Below, piece after piece: positions 28,303 through 36,447 of a stretch of 64,000 bases of DNA. Under the pieces are notes generated by a model. It saw only the letters and a program-made list of their open reading frames with translations, had not been told where the DNA came from and made no database searches. Each line of letters begins with the position of its first letter. Within the stretch, counting starts at the first letter, position 1. The stretch is from Shinella sumterensis. GTDB taxonomy: Bacteria > Pseudomonadota > Alphaproteobacteria > Rhizobiales > Rhizobiaceae. Both the position numbers and the translations under genes were made by a program. Where the stretch lies: the NCBI RefSeq assembly GCF_004514425.2, contig NZ_MYFN02000002.1:599495-663494 (forward strand), in the 5' to 3' direction.

Positions 28303-29235
28303 ATGGAATGGAAAGGTCGTCGCCAGTCGGACAATATCGAGGACCAGCGCGGAGCCGGGCCTTCCATGGGTGGCGGCAACCCGTTCGGCCGCGGCGGCGG
28401 GTTCCGCATTCCCATGGGCGGCGGGCGTCGTGCCGGCGGCGGCATGAGCATCGGCACGATCATCTTCCTCGTGGTGATCTATTTCATCTTCAAGGCCATG
28501 GGCATCGACCTGCTGCAGGTCATGGGCAATGGCGGCCAGGTCAGCGTGCCCGGTGTCGAGCAGACGGAAAGCGCCAACCGGCGCACCTCGCCGCAGGAAG
28601 AGGAAACCAAGGCCTTCATGGCGACGGTTCTGGCCGAGACGGAAGACACCTGGAACGGCATCTTCCAGGCGGCCGGCGAGCGCTACGAGGAGCCCAAGAT
28701 GGTGCTCTTCTCCGGTTCGGTCCAGTCCGCCTGCGGCTTCGCGTCGGCGGCATCCGGCCCGTTCTATTGCCCCGGCGACCGCAAGGTCTATCTCGACATG
28801 AGCTTCTTCGACGAGCTCGCCAGCAAGTTCGATGCGGCCGGAGATTTCGCCCAGGCCTATGTCGTCGCCCATGAGGTCGGCCATCACGTGCAGAACCTCA
28901 CCGGCGTGCTGCCGCGCTTCAACCAGCAGCGCCAGCGCATGAGCCAGGAGGAAGCCAACCAGATGTCGGTCCGCGTCGAGCTTCAGGCGGATTGCTATGC
29001 CGGCATTTGGGGCAAGTACACGCAGCAGAAGGGCCTGCTGGATGCGGGCGACCTCGACGAGGCGCTGAACGCCGCCACCCAGATCGGCGACGATACGATC
29101 CAGAAGCGCATGCAGGGCTATGTCGTGCCCGAGAGCTTCAACCACGGCACGTCCGAACAGCGCCGCCGCTGGTTCAAGCGCGGCTTCGATACCGGCCGCG
29201 TCGATCAGTGCGACACCTTCAAGGGCGACGTCTGA
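28303..29235 (+). CDS. neutral zinc metallopeptidase (YpfJ/KPN_02809 type)
   Basis: A 310-residue membrane-anchored protein. An N-terminal cytoplasmic Gly/Arg-rich segment (WKGRRQSDNIEDQRGAG) leads to one membrane helix (about 49-68, MSIGTIIFLVVIYFIFKAMGI). The zinc-peptidase domain (about 95-305) carries the HEVGHH active site in VVAHEVGHHVQNLTG near residue 190 and the downstream VRVELQADCYAGIW segment with the third ligand region. The family is found across proteobacteria, with unknown substrates. The gene has its own EcfG promoter and a terminator, so it is a monocistronic stress gene. Confidence 0.87.
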   Translation: MEWKGRRQSDNIEDQRGAGPSMGGGNPFGRGGGFRIPMGGGRRAGGGMSIGTIIFLVVIYFIFKAMGIDLLQVMGNGGQVSVPGVEQTESANRRTSPQEEETKAFMATVLAETEDTWNGIFQAAGERYEEPKMVLFSGSVQSACGFASAASGPFYCPGDRKVYLDMSFFDELASKFDAAGDFAQAYVVAHEVGHHVQNLTGVLPRFNQQRQRMSQEEANQMSVRVELQADCYAGIWGKYTQQKGLLDAGDLDEALNAATQIGDDTIQKRMQGYVVPESFNHGTSEQRRRWFKRGFDTGRVDQCDTFKGDV

Positions 29236-29257
29236 TCCCGTCGATCCATCGTCAACG

Positions 29258-29291
29258 AAAACCCTCCGGTCTGCCTGGCCGGAGGGTTTTT
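29258..29291 (+). terminator. intrinsic terminator of the zinc metallopeptidase gene
   Basis: AAAACCCTCCGG (29258-29269) pairs with CCGGAGGGTTTT (29279-29290) and the T-run extends to 29291. It starts 23 bases after the stop. Confidence 0.88.
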
Positions 29292-29410
29292 CGTTGGAGC
29301 GGGCGGCGATTTGCGATGTTCATGGATTGTTTCGCCCGGAAAACTGAAATAGAAGTCGCGGCCTGACATTTCCGCGCCCGATGGCGGGTGTTTTCGTTCG
29401 AGGTCTCTTC

Positions 29411-30664
29411 ATGGTCGATGCCAGGTCCACCCGGCGCGGGCTCTTTCTCGTCTTCATGATCATGTTCCTCGACGTGATCGGCATCGCCATCGTCGTGCCG
29501 GTGCTGCCCACCTATCTGCACGAACTGACCGGCGACGATATCAGCCAGGCGGCCATCGACGGCGGGTGGCTGCTGCTCGTCTATGCCGGCATGCAGTTCC
29601 TCTTCGCGCCGCTCATCGGCAATCTCTCGGATCGCTTCGGGCGCCGGCCGGTGCTTTTGGCCTGCATCCTGACCTTCGCCATCGACAACCTGATCTGCGC
29701 GCTGGCGACGAGCTATTGGATGCTGTTTGCCGGCCGCGTGCTGGCGGGCATCAGCGGAGCGAGCTTCTCGACGGCCGCCGCCTTTATCGCCGATGTCTCC
29801 GACGACGAGACGCGGGCGAAGAATTTCGGCCTGATGGGCATCGCGTTCGGCACCGGCTTCGTGATCGGACCCGTGATCGGCGGCGTGCTCGGGGAATTCG
29901 GCCCGCGCATCCCCTTCTACGGCGCCGCCGCGATCGCCTTCCTCAATTTCGTCGCCGCCTGCATCCTGCTGCCGGAAAGCCTCGCGCCGAAGAACCGCCG
30001 CCGGTTCGAACTCGCCCGCGCCAATCCGCTCGGCGCGCTGCTTCAGATGCGCAACCATCCCGGCGTGCTGTGGGTGGGCGTCGTGCTGTTCTGCTACGGG
30101 CTGGCGCATGCCGTCTATCCGGCCGTCTGGCCCTTCGTCGCCGCCTTGCGCTACGGCTGGAGCGAAGGCCAGATCGGCCTGTCGCTCGGCGTCTTCGGCA
30201 TCGGCGGGGCGCTGGTCATGGGCTTCGTGCTGCCGCGCATCGTGCCGCGCATCGGCGAATACCGCACGGCGGTCGTCGGCATCTGCTTTTCCGTCCTCGG
30301 CCTTTGCGGCTATGCCGCGGCCTGGCAGGGCTGGATGGTCTATGTGGTGATCGTGCTGACGGCGCTCGAAAGCCTCGCCGACCCGCCGCTGCGCTCGATA
30401 GCGGCGGCACGCGTTCCGCCATCCGCGCAGGGCGAGTTGCAGGGCGCGCTCACCAGCATATCCAGCATCACCACCGTCATCGGTCCGCTGCTCTTCACCC
30501 AGGCCTTCAGCTACTTCACCGGCCCGAAGGCGCCGGTCACCTTTGCCGGCGCGCCCTATGCGCTGGCGGCAGCGATCCTGTTCATCGGGCTCATCGTCTT
30601 CATCACGACGTTGCGCGGCGCGGGTGCGGGCCCGAAGGCGAAAACAGCGCCGGAAACGGCTTGA
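29411..30664 (+). CDS. TetA-like MFS efflux pump
   Basis: A 417-residue, 12-helix major facilitator protein. The TM2-3 loop has motif A (GNLSDRFGRRPV near residue 75), and helix 5 has the drug/proton antiporter motif C (GIAFGTGFVIGPVIGGVLG near 145-163). The opening, LFLVFMIMFLDVIGIAIVVPVLPTYL, is that of the TCR/Tet family. It would export tetracycline-like drugs by proton antiport, but chromosomal relatives often have other or unknown substrates. The start at 29411 has GAGG seven bases upstream. No TetR gene is adjacent. Confidence 0.83.
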   Translation: MVDARSTRRGLFLVFMIMFLDVIGIAIVVPVLPTYLHELTGDDISQAAIDGGWLLLVYAGMQFLFAPLIGNLSDRFGRRPVLLACILTFAIDNLICALATSYWMLFAGRVLAGISGASFSTAAAFIADVSDDETRAKNFGLMGIAFGTGFVIGPVIGGVLGEFGPRIPFYGAAAIAFLNFVAACILLPESLAPKNRRRFELARANPLGALLQMRNHPGVLWVGVVLFCYGLAHAVYPAVWPFVAALRYGWSEGQIGLSLGVFGIGGALVMGFVLPRIVPRIGEYRTAVVGICFSVLGLCGYAAAWQGWMVYVVIVLTALESLADPPLRSIAAARVPPSAQGELQGALTSISSITTVIGPLLFTQAFSYFTGPKAPVTFAGAPYALAAAILFIGLIVFITTLRGAGAGPKAKTAPETA

Positions 30665-30704
30665 AGGCGCTTTCAATCGTGACATTTCGACGAAACCGTG
30701 CGGA

Positions 30705-30738
30705 AGCGGCCTGTTTCGGGCCGCTTTTCGTCTTTTTG
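30705..30738 (+). terminator. intrinsic terminator of the MFS pump gene
   Basis: AGCGGCC (30705-30711) pairs with GGCCGCT (30719-30725), followed by TTTCGTCTTTTT. It begins 41 bases after the stop. Confidence 0.75.
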
Positions 30739-30746
30739 ATCAAAGC

Positions 30747-30766
30747 ATCAATTCTATTCGATTGAT
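30747..30766. promoter_or_regulatory. inverted repeat upstream of the MATE gene
   Basis: ATCAAT (30747-30752) and ATTGAT (30761-30766) form an inverted repeat with an eight-base spacer in an AT-rich stretch 48-67 bases before the MATE start. It could be an operator; nothing else supports it. Confidence 0.3.
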
Positions 30767-30813
30767 CGCGGGCGGGACTTGTGATCGGAAGCGATGCGAA
30801 AGTGAGAACCACC

Positions 30814-32184
30814 ATGGACACCGCATCGCATCACGCCGACAACAGCTGGCGCGCGCATTTCCGCGCAACCTTGACGCTTGGCGTGCCGCTGATCGGCGCC
30901 CAGCTCGCGCAGCTCGGCATCCACACGACCGATGTGGTGATCCTCGGCCGGCTGGGTGCCGCGCATCTCGCGGCCATCGTGCTGGGAAGCCAGTTTTTCT
31001 TCACGCTGTTCATTCTGGGTTCGGGCTTCGCCAATGCCGTCATGCCCATGGTGGCGCAGGCCTATGGCCGGGGTGACACCGTGTCGGTGCGCCGTTCCGT
31101 GCGCATGGGCATGTGGGTGGTGCTGATCTATGCCGCACTGATGATGCCGATCTTCTACAATGCGGAGCGCATCCTGCTCTATGCCGGCCAGAAGCCCGAA
31201 GTGGCGGCGCTCGCCGGCAGCTACCTGAAGATCGCCCATTGGGGCATGGCGCCGGCACTGCTCTTCATGACGCTGCGCGGGCTTGTCAGCGCGCATGGCC
31301 GCGCCGGCATCGTGCTCTATGTCACGATCGTCATCCTGACGGTCAACGCCTTCTTCGCCTATGCGCTGGTGCTCGGCCATTTCGGCTTTCCGGCCTGGGG
31401 CATCGAGGGAGCGGCCGTGGTCTCCTTCGGGGTCAACCTTCTCAGCTTCGTGCTGATTACCGCCTACATCCAGTCGCGGCCCGCCATGCGGCGCTACGAG
31501 CTCTTCGTGCGCTTCTGGCGGCCCGACTGGGCCGCATTCCGGGAGGTCGTGCAACTGGGGCTGCCGATCGGCCTGACCATGCTGGCGGAAGTAAGCCTCT
31601 TCACCGGCGCCTCGCTTTTGATGGGCCGTCTCGGCACGCTGGAGCTTGCCGCCCACGGTATCGCGCTTCAGCTCGCCTCGCTCGCCTTCATGATCCCGCT
31701 CGGCCTTGCGCAGGCCGGCACGGTGCGTGTCGGCGTGGCGCATGGGCGCGGCGATCGTCTGGGTGTGGTGCGTGCGTCCTGGGCGGTGCTCGCCGTCGCC
31801 GCGACCATCGCGGTCTTCGGCGGCCTGCTCTTTGCGCTCGTTCCGCGCGAACTCGCCGCTGTCTTCCTCGACAAGGCCGGCAAGGATTCGGCGGCGGTGC
31901 TGGCGATCGCCGGCCCCTTCGTGGTGGTCGCCGGCCTCTTCCAGCTGGTCGACGGCCTCCAGGCCATTGCCGCCGGCCTGCTGCGCGGCCTTAAGGACAC
32001 GCGCATACCGATGGTGCTGGCCCTCATTTCCTATTGGCCGATCGGTTTCTTCTGTGCGTGGTTCCTGGCCTTCCCGGCGGGCTTCGGCGGGGTCGGCATC
32101 TGGTTCGGCTTCGTCAGCGGGCTGGCCGCCGCAGCCGTCCTGCTCAACTGGCGCTTCTACCGCCTCGTGCGGCAGCGGGTCTGA
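30814..32184 (+). CDS. norM: MATE-family multidrug efflux transporter (NorM-like)
   Basis: A 456-residue, 12-helix protein with two MatE repeats. The first begins near residue 15 (ATLTLGVPLIGAQLAQLGIHTTDVVILGRLG), the second near 240 (EVVQLGLPIGLTMLAEVSLFTGASLLMGRLG). Gly/Pro-rich MATE signatures and GLLRGLKDTRIPMV near 390 fit the NorM branch, which exports cationic drugs by sodium or proton antiport. The ATG at 30814 begins the conserved protein; a GTG at 30781 is in frame but adds nothing recognisable. It ends at a palindromic terminator shared with carA. Confidence 0.85.
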   Translation: MDTASHHADNSWRAHFRATLTLGVPLIGAQLAQLGIHTTDVVILGRLGAAHLAAIVLGSQFFFTLFILGSGFANAVMPMVAQAYGRGDTVSVRRSVRMGMWVVLIYAALMMPIFYNAERILLYAGQKPEVAALAGSYLKIAHWGMAPALLFMTLRGLVSAHGRAGIVLYVTIVILTVNAFFAYALVLGHFGFPAWGIEGAAVVSFGVNLLSFVLITAYIQSRPAMRRYELFVRFWRPDWAAFREVVQLGLPIGLTMLAEVSLFTGASLLMGRLGTLELAAHGIALQLASLAFMIPLGLAQAGTVRVGVAHGRGDRLGVVRASWAVLAVAATIAVFGGLLFALVPRELAAVFLDKAGKDSAAVLAIAGPFVVVAGLFQLVDGLQAIAAGLLRGLKDTRIPMVLALISYWPIGFFCAWFLAFPAGFGGVGIWFGFVSGLAAAAVLLNWRFYRLVRQRV

Positions 32185-32216
32185 TGGACGGCGCGCACTG
32201 ACGTGTATTCACAAAC

Positions 32217-32246
32217 TGAAAAGGCCCCGGACATGTCCGGGGCCTT
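32217..32246. terminator. bidirectional terminator between norM and carA
   Basis: A perfect 26-base palindrome (32221-32246, core GGCCCCGG...CCGGGGCC). On the minus strand it is followed by TTTTCAGTTT, making a good terminator for carA; on the plus strand the T-run is weak (CTTCCTGTTT). Confidence 0.75.
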
Positions 32247-32268
32247 CCTGTTTCCGTAGGTCGGAACC

Positions 32269-33477
32269 TTACGCGCGTTCCGGCAGGGCTTCCTCGCCCT
32301 TCTTCGCGCGCACCAGATTGATGAAGCGGCGGAAGAGGTAGTGGCTGTCCTGCGGGCCGGGGGAGGCTTCCGGGTGGTGCTGCACGGAGAAGACCGGCTT
32401 GCCGACGAGGCGCAAGCCGCAATTCGTGCCGTCGAACAGCGAGATGTGGGTTTCCTCCACGCCGTCGGGCAGCGACGACGAGGCGACGGCGAAGCCGTGG
32501 TTCATCGAGACGATCTCCACCTTGCCGGTCGTGTGGTCCTTGACCGGGTGGTTCGCGCCATGGTGGCCCTGGTGCATCTTCTCGGTGGTGGCGCCGACGG
32601 CGAGGCCGAGCATCTGGTGGCCGAGGCAGATGCCGAAGATCGGCAGGCCGGTTTCGATCAGTTTCTTGATGACCGGCACGGCGTATTCGCCCGTCGCGGC
32701 CGGGTCGCCCGGGCCGTTGGACAGGAAGATGCCGTCGGGCTTCTGCGCCAGGACGTCATCGGCGCTTGATGTAGCCGGCATGACGGTGACCTTGCAGCCG
32801 AGGCCGGCGAAGAGGCGCAGGATGTTGCGCTTCACGCCGTAGTCGAGGGCCACGATGTGGTACTTCACGTCGCTGTCGGCGAGGTCTTCATAGCCTTCGT
32901 TCCACACCCATGGCTTCTCGCTCCAGCGCGAGGACTGGCCGGAAGAGGCGACCTTGGCGAGGTCGAGGCCGACAAGGCCGCCCCAGGCCTTGGCTTCGGC
33001 CTTCAGCGTCTCGATGTCGAAGACGCCGTTCGGGTCATGGGCGATGACGGCGTTCGGCGCGCCGTTCTCGCGGATCCAGGCCGTCAGCGCGCGCGTATCG
33101 ATGCCCGACAGGCCGATGATGCCGCGGGCCTTCAGCCAGGCGTCGAGGTCCTTGGCCGAGCGGTAGTTCGAGGGATCGGTGATGTCGGCCTTGAAGATGG
33201 TGCCGACGGCGCCGTGGCGGGCGGCCGGCGTCAGGTCCTCGATATCCTCGTCATTGGCGCCGATATTGCCGATATGCGGGAAGGTGAAGGTGACGATCTG
33301 CCCGAGATAGGAAGGATCGGTCAGGATTTCCTGGTAGCCCGTCAGCGCCGTGTTGAAGCAGACTTCCGCGGTCACCTTGCCGGTGGCGCCGATGCCCTTG
33401 CCTTCGATGACGGTGCCGTCGGCCAGCACGAGCAGGGCGGTCGGCTTTTCAGAGGTCCATGCGGGGGTCGAGGTCAT
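32269..33477 (-). CDS. carA: carbamoyl-phosphate synthase small subunit (glutaminase)
   Basis: A 402-residue protein. The N-terminal CPSase small domain (about 1-150, VLADGTVIEGKGIGATG and FNTALTGYQEILTDPSY) is followed by a class I glutamine amidotransferase domain with the nucleophile Cys in FGICLGHQMLGLA (near residue 290) and the His/Glu pair in VQHHPEASPGP near 375. It supplies ammonia to CarB. The start MTSTPAW at 33477 aligns with rhizobial CarA; an ATG two codons earlier is also possible. It lies 8 kb upstream of carB in the same orientation with unrelated genes between. Confidence 0.95.
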   Translation of the reverse strand: MTSTPAWTSEKPTALLVLADGTVIEGKGIGATGKVTAEVCFNTALTGYQEILTDPSYLGQIVTFTFPHIGNIGANDEDIEDLTPAARHGAVGTIFKADITDPSNYRSAKDLDAWLKARGIIGLSGIDTRALTAWIRENGAPNAVIAHDPNGVFDIETLKAEAKAWGGLVGLDLAKVASSGQSSRWSEKPWVWNEGYEDLADSDVKYHIVALDYGVKRNILRLFAGLGCKVTVMPATSSADDVLAQKPDGIFLSNGPGDPAATGEYAVPVIKKLIETGLPIFGICLGHQMLGLAVGATTEKMHQGHHGANHPVKDHTTGKVEIVSMNHGFAVASSSLPDGVEETHISLFDGTNCGLRLVGKPVFSVQHHPEASPGPQDSHYLFRRFINLVRAKKGEEALPERA

Positions 33478-33800
33478 GTTCATCCCGTTTCCGGCACCGG
33501 AGCCACCGGCTTGAAAGCCGCGGGGCCAGGCACCATTTGAGGTCGCAGGCAAGGGCGCGCGGAAACCCGCGTTGGTTCGCCCTGATTGCCAAATTTCGTG
33601 CAGGTGCCGGAAAATAGACAAAGCGGATGGCGGGGTCAACCGCCGCCTGTGGATTGCGTGGAATTATAAAGCGTTTTGAATCATGCGCTTACGCAATCCG
33701 TTTGCGGTCGGGCCCGTTGCCGGTCTATGAGCATGCACAATCGAACGACGACAAGGGCCTGTCGCGCATCCGGCGCCGGCGGCCTTTCATGGAGAAAATG
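33478..33800. other. divergent intergenic region between carA and yqeY-like gene
   Basis: About 320 bases without a supported gene. It must contain the carA promoter/leader (minus strand) and the yqeY promoter (plus strand). No clear riboswitch, leader peptide or palindrome was recognised. Confidence 0.4.
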
Positions 33801-34250
33801 ATGCGCGAAATCTTCGCAAACGACCTGAAGGAAGCCCTCAAGGCAAAGGACGCCTGCCGTGTCTCCACGCTGCGCCTGATCCAGGCGACGCTGAAGGACC
33901 GCGACATTGCCAACCGCGGCGCGGGCAAGGGCCCCGTCGAGGACGACGAGGTGTTGCAGATCCTCGCCAAGATGATCAAGCAGCGCGAGGAATCGTCCAG
34001 GATCTTCGCCGATAACGGCCGCCCGGAACTCGCCGCCCAGGAACAGCAGGAAATCGCCGTCATCAAGGGTTTCCTGCCCGAGCAGCTTTCCGACGAGAAG
34101 GTGCGCGAACTGATATCGGGCGTCATCACCGAGATCGGCGCGCAGGGCCTGCGCGACATGGGCAAGGTCATGGCCGTGCTCAAGGAGCGCTATCCGGGCC
34201 AGATGGACTTCGCCAAGGCCTCCGGCGTGGTGAAGGACCTGCTGAAGTAA
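33801..34250 (+). CDS. GatB/YqeY domain protein
   Basis: A 149-residue helical protein of the YqeY family, with KEALKAKDACRVSTLRLIQATLKDRDI near the N-terminus, the EIAVIKGFLPEQLSDEKV segment near 92, and MGKVMAVLKERYPGQMDFAKASGVVKDLL at the C-terminus. The domain is the tRNA-binding tail of GatB; as a free protein it may act with amidotransferases or tRNA, but its role is unknown. The ATG at 33801 has GGAG at six-base spacing; ATGs at 33789 and 33798 are less well placed. It often sits upstream of dnaG, as here. Confidence 0.88.
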   Translation: MREIFANDLKEALKAKDACRVSTLRLIQATLKDRDIANRGAGKGPVEDDEVLQILAKMIKQREESSRIFADNGRPELAAQEQQEIAVIKGFLPEQLSDEKVRELISGVITEIGAQGLRDMGKVMAVLKERYPGQMDFAKASGVVKDLLK

Positions 34251-34256
34251 GACGGG

Positions 34257-34280
34257 AAGGGCGGCTTTGGCCGCCCTTTT
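34257..34280 (+). terminator. intrinsic terminator of the yqeY-like gene
   Basis: AAGGGCGGC (34257-34265) pairs with GCCGCCCTT (34270-34278), followed by TTCCTTT. It starts six bases after the stop. Confidence 0.82.
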
Positions 34281-34374
34281 CCTTTGTGCCGCCGCCTGTG
34301 GATTGCTGTGGGTGACGGACTATCGCTGGCGGCGGGGCGTCCGCGTGGTTATATGAACCTCGACCGAGGTAACC

Positions 34375-36372
34375 ATGCGCTTTTCCAATGCCTTCCTAGA
34401 CGAGATCCGTGACCGCGTTCCCATTTCGGACGTGATCGGCCGGCGCGTGACCTGGGATCGCAAGAAGACCAACGTTTCGCGCGGCGATTACTGGGCCTGC
34501 TGCCCGTTCCACGGCGAGAAGTCGCCGAGCTTCCACTGCGAGGATCGCAAGGGCCGCTATCATTGCTTCGGCTGCGGCGTGTCGGGCGATCATTTCCGCT
34601 TTCTCACCGATCTCGACGGGCTGTCCTTCCCGGAGGCCGTCCAGCAGATCGCCGACCTTGCCGGCGTGCCCATGCCCCAGCCCGACCCGCAGGCCGAGCA
34701 GCGGGAAAAGGAGCGCATGGGCCTCGTCGAGGTCATGGAGATGGCGACGCGCTTCTTCGAGGACCAGTTGCAGACCCCGGCCGGCGCCAAGGCGCGCGCC
34801 TATCTGCGCGACCGCGGCCTGACGGGGCGCACCATCGAGACGTTCCGCCTCGGCTATGCGCCGGAAAGCCGCAATGCGCTGAAGGAGCATCTGGCGCGCA
34901 AGGGCGTGCCGAAGGAGGCGATCGAGGCCTGCGGGCTCGTCGTGCACGGGCCCGAAATCCCCGTTTCCTACGACCGTTTCCGCGACCGCATCATGTTTCC
35001 CATCCATTCGGTGCGCGAGAAGGTCATCGCCTTCGGCGGCCGCGCCATGTCGCCGGATGCGCCGGCGAAGTATCTCAATTCCAACGAGACCGAGCTCTTC
35101 CACAAGGGCAGCGTGCTCTACAACCATGCCCGCGCCCGAAAGGCCGCGCAGGGGGCCGGCCGCGCCGGCAACGCCGGCCAGGACGACCGGGCGACCGGCA
35201 CGATCATCGCCGTCGAAGGCTATATGGATGTGATCGCGCTCCATCAGGCCGGCATCGAGAATGCGGTGGCGCCGCTCGGTACGGCGCTGACCGAAAACCA
35301 GCTCGACCTTCTGTGGCGCATGACGCCGGAGCCCGTGCTGTGCTTCGATGGCGACGGGGCGGGCATCCGTGCGGCCAACCGCGCCGCCGATCTCGCCCTG
35401 CCGCTCATCAAGCCGGAGCGCACCGTGCGCTTTGCGCTTTTGCCCGACGGCAAGGACCCGGACGATCTGGTGCGCCATGAAGGCCGCGCGCCCTTCGACA
35501 AGGTCATGGCCAGCGCACGGCCGCTCGCCGACATGATCTGGAACCGCGAGGTGCAGGGCGCGAATTTCGACACGCCGGAAAGCCGCGCGGCACTGGAGGC
35601 ACGGCTGCGCCAGGTCACGGCCGTCATTGCCGACGAGGACGTGCGCCGCCATTACCAGCAGGCGATGCGCGATCGGCTGAACAGCTTCTTCCGTCCAGTG
35701 CCGCGGCAGGGCGGCGGCAATTTCAGCGGCAACCGCCAGCAGAGGGGCGGCGCGCGCGGCGGCCAGCAGGGCAATGGGGTCGCGACGGGTATTTCCGACC
35801 GGCTTGCCCGCTCGGCGCTGGTGCGCGGCGCGCAGGAACTGCCGGCGCTGCGCGAGAGCGTTCTGGCGCTCACCGTCGTCAACCATCCCGGCCTGCTGTT
35901 CAGCGATTACGACGATATCGCCAGCATCGAGTACGACAACCGCGATCTTCAACGCCTGTGGTCGGCGCTGCTCGGCATTGCCGGCTCCGTCGGCGCGCGG
36001 CTGGAGCGCGACCGGCTGATCGAGGATCTCGAAACGGCCGGCTTCGAGACGCTGCTCAAGGGGCTGGAACAGCAGATCCGCAATTCACGCCTGTGGACGG
36101 CGACGGCCGAGGCCGCGCCGGAAGATGCGCGCGAGGGCTATCTCCAGGCGCTTGCCCTGCACAAGCGCACCCGCGCGCTGCTCTGGCAGCGCCGCGAACT
36201 GGAGCGGGAACTGGCCGTTTCTACCGAGGAGGGCGACGATGAGCGCGTGCCCCAGATCCTGCGCGCCCTTCAGGAGGTGCAGCTGGAGACCGTGCGCATG
36301 GAGAACCAGGAAGCCATCATCGAAGGCTTCGGCGTGCTCTCCGGCCGCGTGAAGGGGCCTGCCGGCAAGTAG
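34375..36372 (+). CDS. dnaG: DNA primase
   Basis: A 665-residue protein. The zinc-binding domain comes first (CPFHGEKSPSFHC with the CFGC pair, about residues 43-66), then the RNA polymerase core with the TOPRIM acidic residues (IAVEGYMDVIALHQAGIENAVAPLGTALT near 280, CFDGDGAG near 322), and a helical C-terminal domain that binds DnaB helicase. It makes RNA primers for replication. A short Gly-rich insert (AAQGAGRAGNAGQDD near 260) and a Gly/Asn/Gln-rich linker near 445-470 separate domains. GAGG precedes the ATG. recQ follows after 75 bases. Confidence 0.97.
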   Translation: MRFSNAFLDEIRDRVPISDVIGRRVTWDRKKTNVSRGDYWACCPFHGEKSPSFHCEDRKGRYHCFGCGVSGDHFRFLTDLDGLSFPEAVQQIADLAGVPMPQPDPQAEQREKERMGLVEVMEMATRFFEDQLQTPAGAKARAYLRDRGLTGRTIETFRLGYAPESRNALKEHLARKGVPKEAIEACGLVVHGPEIPVSYDRFRDRIMFPIHSVREKVIAFGGRAMSPDAPAKYLNSNETELFHKGSVLYNHARARKAAQGAGRAGNAGQDDRATGTIIAVEGYMDVIALHQAGIENAVAPLGTALTENQLDLLWRMTPEPVLCFDGDGAGIRAANRAADLALPLIKPERTVRFALLPDGKDPDDLVRHEGRAPFDKVMASARPLADMIWNREVQGANFDTPESRAALEARLRQVTAVIADEDVRRHYQQAMRDRLNSFFRPVPRQGGGNFSGNRQQRGGARGGQQGNGVATGISDRLARSALVRGAQELPALRESVLALTVVNHPGLLFSDYDDIASIEYDNRDLQRLWSALLGIAGSVGARLERDRLIEDLETAGFETLLKGLEQQIRNSRLWTATAEAAPEDAREGYLQALALHKRTRALLWQRRELERELAVSTEEGDDERVPQILRALQEVQLETVRMENQEAIIEGFGVLSGRVKGPAGK

Positions 36373-36447
36373 GGGTAAACGACCTTGCAAAGGTTGCCTC
36401 CCCACGCTGCAAACCCCATAGTCCGCCGTGAACGAAACGGGATTCGC

